Shown in pieces: positions 36,801-47,228 of a stretch of 64,000 nucleotides of DNA. A program made the position numbers and the translations under genes. Origin of the DNA: Miscanthus floridulus (lineage: Eukaryota; Streptophyta; Magnoliopsida; Poales; Poaceae); the NCBI RefSeq assembly GCF_019320115.1, contig NC_089591.1:16129169-16193168 (forward strand), given 5' to 3'. A model generated the notes under the pieces. It worked only from the letters and a program-made list of their open reading frames with translations. It was not told the origin of the DNA and did no database searches. Positions within the stretch are counted from its first letter, which is position 1, and each line of letters starts with the position of its first letter.

Positions 36801-38475
36801 TGCCCTGAACAAGCTCCTTGGGCGGGAAGTGTACAGCTCCCACATGCAGCTTGGTGGTCCTAAGATCATGGCGACCAATGGTGTTGTCCACCTGACTGTT
36901 CCAGATGACCTTGAAGGTGTTTCCAATATATTGAGGTGGCTCAGCTATGTTCCTGCAAACATTGGTGGACCTCTTCCTATTACCAAACCTTTGGACCCTC
37001 CAGACAGACCTGTTGCATACATCCCTGAGAACACATGCGATCCACGTGCAGCCATCCGTGGTGTAGATGACAGCCAAGGGAAATGGTTGGGTGGTATGTT
37101 TGACAAAGACAGCTTTGTGGAGACATTTGAAGGATGGGCAAAAACAGTGGTTACTGGCAGAGCAAAGCTTGGAGGAATTCCTGTGGGTGTCATTAGCTGT
37201 GGAGACACAGACCATGATGCAGCTCGTCCCTGCTGATCCAGGTCAGCTTGATTCCCATGAGCGATCCTGTTCCTCGGGCTGGACAAGTGTGGTTCCCAGA
37301 TTCTGCAACCAAGACAGCTCAGGCATTATTAGACTTCAACCGTGAAGGATTGCCTCTGTTTATCCTGGCTAACTGGAGAGGCTTCTCTGGTGGACAGAGA
37401 GATCTCTTTGAAGGAATTCTTCAGGCTGGGTCAACAATTGTCGAGAACCTTAGGACATATAATCAGCCTGCGTTTGTCTACATTCCTATGGCTGGAGAGC
37501 TTCGTGGAGGAGCTTGGGTTGTGGTCGATAGCAAAATAAATCCAGACCGCATCGAGTGTTATGCTGAGAGGACTGCCAAAGGTAATGTTCTCGAACCTCA
37601 AGGGTTAATTGAAATCAAGTTCAGGTCAGAGGAACTCCAAGACTGTATGGGTAGGCTTGACCCGGAGTTGATAAATCTGAAAGCAAAACTCCAAGATGTA
37701 AAGCATGGAAATGGAAGTCTACCAGACATAGAATCCCTTCAGAATAGTATAGAAGCACGTACCAAACAGTTGCTGCCTTTATATACCCAGATTGCAATAC
37801 GGTTTGCTGAATTGCATGATACTTCCCTAAGAATGGCAGCTAAAGGCGTGATTAAGAAAGTTGTAGACTGGGAAGAATCACGCTCTTTCTTCTATAAAAG
37901 GCTACGGAGGAGGATCTCCGAAGATGTTCTTGCAAAAGAAATAAGACAAATAGTTGGTGACAACTTTACTCACCAATCAGCAATGGAGCTCATCAAGGAA
38001 TGGTACCTGGCTTCTCCTGGCCACAACAGGAAGCACTGGATGGGATGACGATGATGCTTTTGTTGCCTGGAAGGACAGTCCTGAAAACTACAAGGGATAT
38101 ATCCAAGAGCTAAGGGCTCAAAAGGTGTCTGAGTCGCTCTCTGATCTTGCTTACTCCAGTTCTGATCTACAAGCATTCTCACAGGGTCTTTCTACACTAT
38201 TAGATAAGGTAAATTTGCTTACAGTTTCACCTTATTTTTTATTTGCAATTAACCTGTGGACTGATTGTATCTGTTGCATCTCACTTTTTAAGAGCTCCTA
38301 TTTCAATTGCATGCTGCTGGACACCTAATTGCATATATACATGGCATCTTATCAATTCATGATTCTAATACATACCCATTGCCTTCTCACGTATTCCTGT
38401 CTTTGGATGCTGATTCAGATGGATCCCTCTCAGAGAGCGAAGTTTGTTCAGGAAGTCAAGAAGGTCCTTGGTTGA
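21803..38475 (+). CDS. ACC1: Plastid homomeric acetyl-CoA carboxylase, 33 coding exons (frame broken late)
   Basis: The enzyme carboxylates acetyl-CoA to malonyl-CoA, the committed step of plastid fatty acid synthesis. Coding exons (numbered from 2, exon 1 being 5'UTR): 21803-22004, 22179-22236, 22739-23105, 23274-23480, 23560-23721, 23840-23932, 28003-28098, 28205-28378, 28454-28547, 28616-28803, 28893-28943, 29086-29125, 29204-29328, 29442-29558, 29654-29728, 29801-29857, 29944-30048, 30145-30231, 30420-30611, 30698-30886, 31204-31314, 32950-33039, 33110-33286, 33451-33528, 33612-33734, 33824-34063, 34289-34569, 34656-34887, 34987-35340, 35427-35642, 35777-35962, 36046-38208, 38419-38475. 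All introns are GT-AG and phases agree. The start is the first ATG of a typical transit peptide ([17 protein letters not shown], then Arg/Ser-rich, no acidic residues up to about 48). The length is about 2326 residues once six single extra bases in exons 30, 31 and 33 are discounted. As written, those insertions would truncate the protein near residue 1373. The transit peptide argues against the cytosolic paralogue. Confidence 0.93.
24510..24749 (+). repeat. 5' LTR of Copia-3
   Basis: The 240-base LTR runs from TGTTAGACTGC to TCTTCTTTCA. It differs from the 3' LTR by about three substitutions and two small gaps. Confidence 0.9.
24763..25348 (-). pseudogene. Inverted protease and GAG-pre-integrase fragment of Copia-3
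   Basis: The minus strand encodes a Copia aspartic protease ([11 protein letters not shown], near 25300) and, after a frame change, a GAG-pre-integrase domain ([19 protein letters not shown], then [14 protein letters not shown]). The homology ends at the point where the integrase catalytic core should begin, at about 24763, exactly next to the primer site of the left LTR. This is the left breakpoint of the inversion. Confidence 0.85.
25367..26438 (-). pseudogene. Inverted gag fragment of Copia-3
   Basis: The minus strand encodes a UBN2-type gag: [18 protein letters not shown] near the N-terminus, [17 protein letters not shown], then [20 protein letters not shown] and [13 protein letters not shown], followed by a Gly/Pro/Arg-rich tail without a zinc knuckle. 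The N-terminal end abuts the plus-strand reverse transcriptase at about 26438. Several frame changes are present near the start. Confidence 0.85.
26425..27700 (+). pseudogene. Reverse transcriptase and RNase H of Copia-3
   Basis: The plus strand opens with [18 protein letters not shown], then [28 protein letters not shown], catalytic YVDDIVLTA and [10 protein letters not shown]. RNase H begins with [19 protein letters not shown]. One TAG interrupts RT at 26848-26850. A +1 shift at about 27345 moves the rest of RNase H ([15 protein letters not shown] and the DIFTKGL tail) to another frame. The integrase and the start of RT are missing. Confidence 0.88.
27732..27975 (+). repeat. 3' LTR of Copia-3
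   Basis: The 244-base LTR has the same ends as the left copy. A short purine-rich stretch (27721-27731) lies directly upstream as the probable plus-strand primer. Confidence 0.9.
30420..30611 (+). other. ACC1: ACC1 biotin carboxyl carrier domain, biotinyl-lysine exon 20
   Basis: This exon encodes the biotinylation motif VEVMKM; the acceptor lysine codon is 30537-30539, residue about 806. Flanking proline and glycine positions ([18 protein letters not shown] upstream, LLSPASGVV downstream) match a biotinyl domain hairpin. In the assembled enzyme this segment swings between the two active sites. The frame is intact. Confidence 0.92.
31315..32949 (+). other. ACC1: ACC1 intron 22 with foldback and GC-rich block
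   Basis: Donor GAG/GTATGA and acceptor TGCATGCAG are intact and exons 22 and 23 join in phase. The intron is much longer than its neighbours. It contains a near-perfect foldback (31670-31810) and then about 650 bases of GC-rich DNA (31980-32520) that looks like coding or exon-derived sequence, but matches nothing I recognise in any frame. Both appear to be insertions. Confidence 0.7.
31670..31810. repeat. Foldback (inverted repeat), about 63-base arms
   Basis: The left arm (31670-31733) starts TTTTCTCTCACAACATTTC and the right arm (31746-31810) is its complement, with only a few mismatches. They are separated by about 12 bases (CAGCCGAACGGG-like). The outer sequence resembles the hAT-like MITE at 17992-18120. 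Transcribed within the pre-mRNA it would form a long hairpin. Confidence 0.75.
36046..38208 (+). other. ACC1: ACC1 carboxyltransferase domain, 2.16 kb exon 33 with three +1 insertions
   Basis: The exon carries most of both carboxyltransferase halves, including the acetyl-CoA site ([64 protein letters not shown]). Three extra bases break it: A at 37195 in the GVI-AVETQ region, T or C at about 37268, and G at about 38019-38020. Without them the exon is 2160 bases (720 codons), in phase with both neighbours. Residues that define herbicide sensitivity in grass plastid ACCase are all of the wild type. The last exon ends in KKVLG and TGA at 38473-38475. Confidence 0.88.
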
Positions 38476-38960
38476 TGATATGATACCAACACATCCAACA
38501 CAATATGTGCATGCTACATGTTTTTGTTCAAGTACATACATAGAAGGATATTGCTTGGCCTTGTTTGATCATGTCTGATCTAGTCGACCATTATTTCTTG
38601 AAACTTCCTTTTGGACCTGGTGCTATGGTTGATGAATGTATATTGGATGTGTGCGACTCTGCGTTCTGCCAGGTGTAAGCCCAAATGTTTAGACAGACCG
38701 AGTTATGGATTAGGAAGAGCACGAGTGAACTTGTTCTGGTTTTGCAGTGGTTCAGGAAGGCAGAAAGTTGTTTCACTGTAGTTCTGAGATGTATTACCAG
38801 TGGCCCCTGCTGTAATTTTAGGGTGTATAATGCGGATACTAGTAAACAATTGAGTGGTTCATTAAATTTTGAACTTGAATAATGTCTTTGTAGGCATATG
38901 TACCTTACCCCTACGTGAAATAAATGTTGAATTAGCATTCGACATCAGAGTTTGTTAGGA
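38476..38960 (+). other. ACC1: ACC1 3'UTR with poly(A) signal
   Basis: The sequence after the stop codon is non-coding. A canonical AATAAA lies at 38919-38924, about 440 bases after the stop, with T-rich sequence beyond. The transcript end is probably within 20-40 bases of it. Confidence 0.55.
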
Positions 38961-39345
38961 CTAAGGTTTTGTTTGGTTTTGGGACAAGTTGTAAGAGCAT
39001 CTCTAGCAGTCCCCTCATATGTCCCGCATTAAAGTTCTAATGGGGCTGCTCCAATACTCCTAATATACAGCTTAACTTATGGACCCAATATGTCAGTAGT
39101 TAATTATTTTCTTCAACTATCCTCCGTCGGACCTCCGTCACTTCGCCAATCTCTCTTTCTTCCTTCTCCGTTGTGTGCCAGCCATACCTATTACTACTAC
39201 ACGCATGCCACTTCATAAGTGAGCTAAAATGTTTTTAAGTTTAATTAACTTCGTGTGTCTGCCATACCTACTGCCCGCCATACCATTTCTTCATCGTGTG
39301 CCAGCCATACCTACTACTACCACTACCCGTCGTGCCATTTCATAT
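38961..39345. other. Short intergenic gap between ACC1 and the Sirevirus
   Basis: No gene is visible. The motif GCCAGCCATACCTA(C/T)TACTAC or a variant recurs at about 39178, 39260 and 39301. The start (GAGCATCTCTAGCAGTCCCC) resembles a MITE terminus without a clear partner. Confidence 0.4.
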
Positions 39346-40886
39346 TGAAAGCATAACTTGGGTTTAGGTAATTAATGACAATATAAGATTACTATAACTA
39401 ACGTGTGTTTTGCAGAGGCAATTAAGTTAGGTCATGATAATGGAGATCGATTGTGCAATCAAGATGGTCATGCCCCTATGATAGAAATCGTTTTGGTTTT
39501 CAAAGGATGGACGACAAGGTTAAGGATGACTAGTTCTAAGTGTCGATTGGAGTTGGAGAGACACTTAGAGTAGTTTAGGACTTTGTTTTTTCTTTGACCA
39601 TACTATTAAGGGGGTATGGCCGGGTAGTTTGACCTAGATGAGTCTAGTGAGTTAGGTGTGGTGCACACTTATTAAAACTAGCACTAGGTAGCTCCACAAC
39701 AGCCCTATGATCCTATGGAGCAAACTTTATTCACATATGTTCGAAAATTGGAAGTGAATGGAGGGTCAAATGCTGAACGGACGCTGGCTCCGGTGCGATC
39801 GGACGCTGACCGCAGGGTCCGGTCAGTTCATTTGACTAAGGTGATTGCGTTCGGTGCGATCGGACGCTGAGTGGTCGAGTGACCAGACGCTGAGGATCAG
39901 TGTCCGGTCGACTCCAGTAAGGTTCCAGAAGAGTGAATCTGCGACCGGACGTGTCCGGTCAATACTGACCGGACCCTGAGGATCCAGCGTCCGGTCGAGT
40001 ATAGTAAAGTTCCAGTGAGGGTTTAATGCGACCAGACGCGTCCGGTCAGTGGTGATCGGATCCTGCCAGCGTCCGGTCAACACTTAAACACTGGTGTGCG
40101 GGTTGAACTGACCGGAGCGTCCGGTCACCCCGCAGAGGCACATAACGGTTCGTTTTTCAGGCTACCTTATAAATAGAAGCTACACTCGTGTGTGGAGTCA
40201 CTTTTGCTCATTCCAACAATTGAGAAACACGTTTATGAGTGCCAAGAAGAGCAAGGTCCTAGTGAGATGATTGAGATTTGAGAATCAAAGAGCGTAGCCT
40301 CATTAGTGAATCAAGAGTAGCAAAGTGTGCATCCACCATTCTCATTAGGCTTCGCGTGGTCAAGTGAGAGTTCGTGCTTGTTACTCTTGGTGATCGCCAT
40401 CACCTATACGGCTTGGTGGTGATTGGGAGCTTGGTGATCACCCGGCGGAGCTTGTGGGTGACCCAACTCAAGTTGTGAGCGGTTTTGGGTGATTCACCGC
40501 GACGAAGTGTCGAAGAATCAACCCGTAGAGAGCACTTGATCCTTGCGCGGATCAAGGGGGAGCTACATCCTTGCGCGGGTGCTCCAACGAGGACTAGTGG
40601 AGAGTGGCGACTCTCCGATACCTCCGCAAAACATCGCCGCGTTCCTCTCTACCTATTTACTTTGAGCATTTACTTTAAGCAATTTAATACTTATTTTTAC
40701 ATTCATAGAATTGCCATGCTAGAGTAAGTTTGGAACATAGGTTGTAAGTCCTTTGTGCGTTAGATTGATAGAAACACTTTTCTAGGCACAAGGGGTTAAT
40801 TGGGCTAACCGAATGATTTACTTATTGCAAGAAAATTTAGAATTAGCCCAATTCACCCCCCCTTCTTGGGCATCTTGATCCTTTCA
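39346..40886 (+). repeat. 5' LTR of the Sirevirus
   Basis: The LTR runs from TGAAAGCATAAC to GATCCTTTCA, 1541 bases. It has many GACCGGAC/GTCCGGTC motifs at 39779-40130 and a TATA box (TATAAATA, 40168-40175) placed as an RNA polymerase II promoter. It is very similar to the 3' LTR, with a few small indels and one 100-base gap in that copy. Confidence 0.9.
40168..40175 (+). promoter_or_regulatory. TATA box of the Sirevirus 5' LTR
   Basis: TATAAATA lies in the LTR downstream of the palindrome cluster; the same box is at 55359-55366 in the 3' LTR. The position fits transcription start within the LTR. Confidence 0.6.
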
Positions 40887-40902
40887 ATTGGTATCAGAGC
40901 CT
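40887..40902 (+). other. Primer-binding site of the Sirevirus
   Basis: ATTGGTATCAGAGCC directly follows the 5' LTR and complements the 3' end of initiator tRNA-Met. Confidence 0.9.
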
Positions 40903-40940
40903 CGTGCTCACGTTTTTTAAGCTTAATCGCTTAGAGCAAG

Positions 40941-43335
40941 ATGTCTTACGGGGATGGACCTCCTCCTATCTTTGAGGGAGATGACTTTCCATATTGGAAA
41001 ATCCGCATGGAGGTGTACTTAGAAGCTCTAGACGTTGGTATACTTAGAGCCGCCACACAAGGCTTCCCAAAACCTCGGGATGCTACACACTTACAAGGCA
41101 ATGAGGTTAATTATGAAAAGTGGAATGCAAAGGCTCGAAACACCATCTTTAGAGGCCTTTGCAAAGATGTGTTCAACCGCGTAAGGAACCACAAAGACGC
41201 CCATGCACTATGGTCAGACGTTTGTGCGCTCCATGAGGGAACCAAGAGTGAGCGTGAGGAACGCTATCATCTTGTGATTAAAAAGCTAAATTCATTTGAG
41301 ATGCTTCCCAAAGAATGTGCTAATGAGATGTATTCATGTTTGAATGTTCTTGTAGAGGAAGTCAATGGGCTTGGACTTACTCAAATATCACCATCCGACG
41401 TTGTGAGAAAGATATTGAGTGTCCTCCCCATTGACAAATATGAGCATATTGTGACCGTGCTACACCAAGGTGATCTTTCCACCGCTACACCGACACAAAT
41501 CTTGGGAAAGATCAATGCTCATGAGATGTACATACACATCACACCACAAGATAGGCTCATCCTCTACCAAGAAGAAAGAGAAGGACATAGCATTCAAAGC
41601 TAGCCAAGATAAGGGCAAAGCAAGACTTGAGTATGAGAGCTTAAGTGATGAAGAAGATGAAGATGAAGACCTTGCTCTCATGGTGAAGAAAGCCACCAAA
41701 ATGCTAAAGAAGCTAAACAAGAGTGGCATCAAGTTCGATGGCAAGAAGAAGTTCTTCACAAGCTCTAGAAGAAAGCCAATCTCCGAAATGGATTGCTTTA
41801 ATTGTGGTGAACTTGGTCATCTAGCACATCAATGCACCAAGCCCAAGAAAGACAAGTTCAAGAACAAGAACAAGGGCAAGAAAGATGACTCAAGTAACGA
41901 AGATGAAGATGAGAAGAAGAAGAACAAGCCATACAAGAAGAGAGATGGCAAAAAGAGGGACTTCCACAAGAAGAAGAAGAGTGGAAAGGCCTACATCATC
42001 GGTGATTGGCTTATGGACATTGATTCATCTAGTGGATCATCCGATGATGATAGTGAAAATGAGAAGGTGGCCGCCATTGCTATTGATCTTTCATCTTCAC
42101 CACCACCATCGCCATCATCCTCTACACACCTATGCCTTATGGCCAAGGGTGAACGCAAGGTAACTAATAATGATGATAGTAGTGATGATGAGCAAGCTAG
42201 TGATGATGATAGCGATAGGGATGATGATGATTCACCTTTATATGATGATCTTGTCAAAATACTAAGACAATACACTAAGATCATTAGAAAGAGTAGAGCC
42301 AAAAATGAAAAGCTTGATACTAAAAATGATTCACTCTTAGCAAAATGCGATACATTGGAAAAGGCTAATGTTGATCTTAAAGAGACAAATGATGCTATAT
42401 CATCCAAACTCAAGGAGCTCAAATCTTCTAAGAAAGAGCTTAAAGATAAACATGATAAACTTGAGTGGGTGCACAATGAGATCATCACTAGCCACAACAA
42501 GCTAAAAGATGAACATACAACTCTAAAGATCAATTATGATACTCTTGTTATTGCTCAAGAATTTTTACCAAATGAGCCACATGATGCTACTAACCATGTT
42601 GTCAAGATTGATATAGCTACATCATGTGATGATTTGATTGATGAGAGCATTGAGCAAGGATCTAGTGGCAAAGGCAAGAAAGTGGTTGAGTGCAATGACT
42701 ATGATGAATATGTCAAGCTCAAGAATACAAATGAAAAGCTCATGAAAGATCTTGAAAAGATGAAAAGCCACAACACTATTGTGCTAGAAACTCTTGATCA
42801 TGATGAAGAGTTGATCCTTGAAAATGAGAAGCTCAAAGAAGAGAACAAGAAGCTTAAGGAAGAGAAGAACAATGATATTCTCAAGGAAGAGAACAAGAAG
42901 CTTAAGATGGAGAAAGAGCATCTCAAGATGGGATTGAGCAAGTTTGCAAGAGGCAAGCATCTCCAAAGTGTGCTACTCATGAACACCATCATGAAGATGG
43001 ATAGAAGTGGCATTGGATATGTGGCAAGTGTAGAGAAGAAGAAGGCTCAAGTTCAACAACAACAATCAAAGCCAAAGCCAAAGAGATGTTTTGAGTGTGG
43101 ACAAGAAGGCCACTTTGCTCATGAGTGCCAAACTCCACCGCCACAACCCTTGCCCAAGCATGCTAGACCCTTTGCCTTCAATGCTCACTACATGCTTAGA
43201 AAGGATTCTAGTGGAAAGATGAAAGTCATGTTCTCAGGACCCCCTAACAAGAATAGGCCTAAGAAGATTTGGGTGGCTAAGTCACTTGTTGAGAAGGTAA
43301 AGGGCCCTCAACAAGTTTGGGTTTCTAAAGCTTGA
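40941..43335 (+). pseudogene. Sirevirus gag, one frameshift
   Basis: The start codon at 40941 opens MSYGDGPPPIFEGDDF and a UBN2-type gag (YWKIRMEVYLEAL, LHEGTKSEREERYHL). Near 41560-41600 the frame shifts and the protein continues to 43335. The second part has a zinc knuckle (CFNCGELGHLAHQC, near 41810), acidic and lysine-rich stretches, a long coiled coil with ENEKLKEENKKLK repeats (about 42280-42950) and a second knuckle (CFECGQEGHFAHEC, near 43090). The total would be about 800 residues, large for Copia but usual for Sireviruses. It forms the particle core and binds RNA. Confidence 0.88.
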
Positions 43336-43350
43336 ATCTCTTGTGTGTAG

Positions 43351-46300
43351 GTGAACTACAAGACCGGTGGAAGTCATTGGGTTATTGATAGTGGTTGCAC
43401 TCAACATATGACCGGTGATCCTCGTATGTTCACCTCACTAGATGAAGAGGTAGATGGACAAGAGAGAATAACATTTGGAGATAACTCAAAGGGCAAGGAT
43501 AAAGGATTGGGCAAAGTGGCAATATCAAATAATCATTCCATCTCCAATGTGCTTTATGTTGCTTCATTGAGCTTCAACTTGTTATCCGTTGGACAATTGT
43601 GTGATCTTGGCTTCCAATGCTTGTTTACCGAGAAGGAGGTTGTTGTATCCAAGGTAGATGATAATCAAGTGATATTCAATGGATTTAGATACAACAACTT
43701 ATATCTGGTGGACTTCACCTCCGAAGATGTAAATTTGAAGACTTGCCTATTCACCAAAACAACACTTGGGTGGCTATGGCATAGAAGACTTGCTTATGTT
43801 GGGATGAGCTCACTCAAGAAGCTTATGAAGAATGATTTGGTGAGAGGGTTGAAGGATATGAAGTTTGAAAAGGACAAGCTTTGTAGTGCATGTCAAGCCG
43901 GCAAGCAAATTGCAAATACTCATCCAACCAAAGCTTTCATGTCAACCACAAGAGTGCTAGAACTCCTACACATGGATTTATTTGGACCAACAACATACAA
44001 GAGTTTGGGAGGGAATCTCTATTGTCTTGTGATTGTTGATGACTATTCAAGGTATACATGGGTATTCTTTCTTCATGACAAATCTGAAGTTGCATCTTGC
44101 TTCAAGAAGTTTGCCAAGAGAGCTCAAAATGAATTTGAAGTGAAGCTCAAGAAGATAAGAAGTGACAATGAAAAAGAATTTGACAACACAAACATTGAAG
44201 CTTATTGTGATGAAGTTGGAATCAAACATGAAGTCTCCACAACTTATACTCAACAAAATGGTGTAGTTAAGAGGAAGAACCGGATATTGATCACTCTTGC
44301 AAAACAATGCTTGATGAGTACAACACCCCGAAGCTCTATGGGCAAAAGCAATCAACACTGCATGCTATGCATCCAACCACCTATTCCTTCAAAAGTTTCT
44401 TGGCAAGACACCTTATGATTTGCTTAATGGGAAGAAGCCAGACGTCTCCTTTTTTAGGGTGTTTGGTTGCAAATGCTACATCTACAAGAAGCGGCAACAC
44501 CTAGGGAAGTTCTAAAGACGTTGTGATATTGGTTTTCTTGTTGATTACTCATCAAAGTCCAAAGCATATAGAGTATTTAATCATGCCACCGGCTTGGTTG
44601 AAGAAACATATGATGTGGAATTTGATGAATCTAACGGCTCCCAAGGAGCACATGAGAATCTTGATGATGTAGGCGATGAACCATTGAGGGAGACTATGAA
44701 GAATATTTCGGTAGGAGACATTAAGCCAAAAGATGGTGAAGATGATGTACAAGTCATTAATCAACCTTCTTCATCAAGTGTGCCACAAGATGGTGAAAAA
44801 GATGGAAGAGTAGAAAATGAAGATACTCATATCTCCCATGAGCAAATGGTGGTACAAGCACAAGATGTTGATGCTCCACAACCTCCTTCTCAAGTGGTCA
44901 ATAGAAGAAATACACCTCTCCTACAAGATCATCCACAAGATCTCATCATAGGGAGTCCATCAAAGGGTGTAATGACTCGATCTAAAAAACTTGCTTCATT
45001 TATTACTCATCACTCTTTTGTCTCTTGCTATGAGCCTAGCAAGATAGAAGAAGCTCTTAAAAATCCGAATTGGATCAATGCCATGCATGAAGAGTTGAAC
45101 AACTTCACTCACAATGAAGTTTGGACTCTTGAAGAGCGACCAAAAGGTGCAAGAGTCATTGGAACAAAGTGGGTGTTCTGCAACAAGCAAGATGATCAAG
45201 GTGTTGTTGTGAGGAACAAGGCAAGACTAGTTGCAAAGGGGTTCTCCCAAGTTGAAGGTTTGGATTTTGGAGAGACCTTTAGACCGGTTGCAAGATTAGA
45301 AACCATCCGTATCCTACTTGCATATACATCACATCATGAAATGAAACTATATCAAATGGATGTGAAAAGTGCATTTTAAATGGCTTTATTAATGATATCC
45401 TAATCATGTTTATAGGTTGTCCAAGGCACTATATGGGCTTAAGCAAGCCCCAAGAGCTTGGTATGAGCGCCTTCGGGACTTCCTCATTGAGAAGGGCTTC
45501 ACCATTAGGAAGGTTGACACCACACTATTCACCAAGAAGCTTGATGGGCATATCTTCATTTGTCAAGTATATGTTGATGATATCATCTTTGGATCATCAA
45601 ATGAAGACTCATGCAAAGAATTTGGTGAATTGATGTCAAAGGAGTTCGAGATGTCAATGATTGGTGAACTTACATTCTTTCTTGGTTTTCAAGTCAAGCA
45701 AATGAAAGAAGGCATCTTCATCTCTCAAGAGAAATACACAAAAGATCTTCTCAAGAGATTCAAGATGGATGAATGTAAGCCAATCAAGACACCAATGCCT
45801 ACCAATGGACATCTCGACCTAGATGAGGGAGGTAACCCGGTTGATCAAACTCTCTACCGTTCCATGATTGGTAGCTTGTTATATTTAACCACATCTAGAC
45901 CCGACATCATGTTTAGTGTATGTATGTGTGCTAGATTTCAAGCTAATCCTAAGGAAACACATTTAATTGCTGTAAAAAGAATCCTTAGGTATCTTAAGCA
46001 CACACCAAGCATTGGTCTTTGGTATCCCAAAGGAGCTATATTTGAATTAGCTGGCTATTCCGATTCGGATTATGCTGGTTCTAAAGTTGATAGAAAAAGC
46101 ACATCCGGAGGGTGCCATTTGCTTAGTAGATCACTTGTGTCTTGGTCCTCCAAGAAACAAAATAGTGTGGCTTTGTCCACTGCCGAAGCGGAATATATTG
46201 CCGTGGGTGCTTGTTGTGCACAAATATTATACATGAAACAAACTTTGCTAGACTATGGTGTAGTTCTAGAAAAGGTACCTCTTTTGTGCGATAATGAAAG

Positions 46301-46529
46301 TGCGGTAAAACTTGCAAATAATTTGGTTCAACACTCTCGCACCAAGCACATAGATATCCGCCATCACTTTCTAAGAGATCATGTTGCTAAAAATGATATA
46401 TCACTAGAAGGTGTAAGAACCGAAGATCAATTAGCGGATATCTTCACTAAACCGCTAGATGAGGCTACATTTTATAGATTGCGGAATGAGCTCAATGTGC
46501 TTGATTTTAGCAACTTCACTAAAAATTGA
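43351..46529 (+). pseudogene. Sirevirus pol, several breaks
   Basis: In order: protease (WVIDSGCTQHMTGDP, near 43380); GAG-pre-integrase (LWHRRLAYVGMSS); integrase core (HMDLFGP, VDDYSRYTWVFF, IRSDNEKEF); a damaged integrase C-terminus (about 44310-44590, frame changes); reverse transcriptase ([20 protein letters not shown]); then a short gap at 45379-45417 where a few dozen expected bases are missing; [15 protein letters not shown], catalytic YVDDIIFGS, LTFFLGFQVKQ; RNase H (GYSDSDYAG, STAEAEYIA, TKHIDIRHHFLRDHV) ending at 46529. The last 370 residues are open. Gag and pol share one frame, separated by TGA and TAG. Confidence 0.9.
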
Positions 46530-47228
46530 GCTTGTGTTGTCCCTTGCATTGCATTATAATATACAACATGTTTAATGCTTTATAATGCATATAGGGCTTG
46601 TCTAACATGGTTAAGATAACCGCCGAAAAGCGTGTGAAGAAGCTTAATCTTGGATCAAACTTGACAAGCAACTAGATTTACTTACAAGTATTGCATATGC
46701 ATGAATGTTGTTTTGTCGTTTTGTTCCATTTGCCCCCTTATTGCCTATTTTCGTAAAAAGAGCTATAGCCTAAGGCAAAATATTTTGAAAAATATGAGGG
46801 TTTGAGAGAGGTCACTCACATCAGTCCCAATTAGTGTTTATTTGAATCTTATTTGAGTTGGGACTCGATTGAGAACAGGCAGCGCGAAGGAACTTTGAAG
46901 ATCTGCTGAAAAAGGGTGACCGGACGTTGCATCGGACTCTGCAGTCCAGCATCCGGTCAGTTCATAGGAGGTGAACAGAAGCTAAAGGAGTGACCGGACT
47001 CTGCGTTTGAGCGTCTGGTCAGGAAGGGTTCCAGCGTCCGGTCGATCTACATGGTGTTAAAGGCAACTAACCAAACTCTGGCTGCATCCGGTCATGGACC
47101 ATCGGATGCGTCTGGTCGCAATTCCAGAGGAATTGAACCTCTCTGAAATCGACTAGACGCTGGGTGGTAGCGTCCGGTTGCTACCACCAGAGCGTCTGGT
47201 CAGTAGATATCGTGCGGCATCAGGTCTC
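46530..47228 (+). repeat. Non-coding region after pol with CCGGAC motif cluster
   Basis: The stretch has no open frame of note. At about 46917-47215 it holds many GACCGGAC, GTCCGGTC and diverged forms, the same type as in the LTRs. In Sireviruses such motifs are known around the LTRs; their occurrence directly after pol is an extra cluster. The nested solo LTR starts at 47229. Confidence 0.6.

Noticed and set aside
41991..42533. Serine/leucine-rich frames opposite gag
   Set aside because: They are antisense shadows of the acidic coiled-coil part of gag (GAT/GAA-rich DNA read in reverse).
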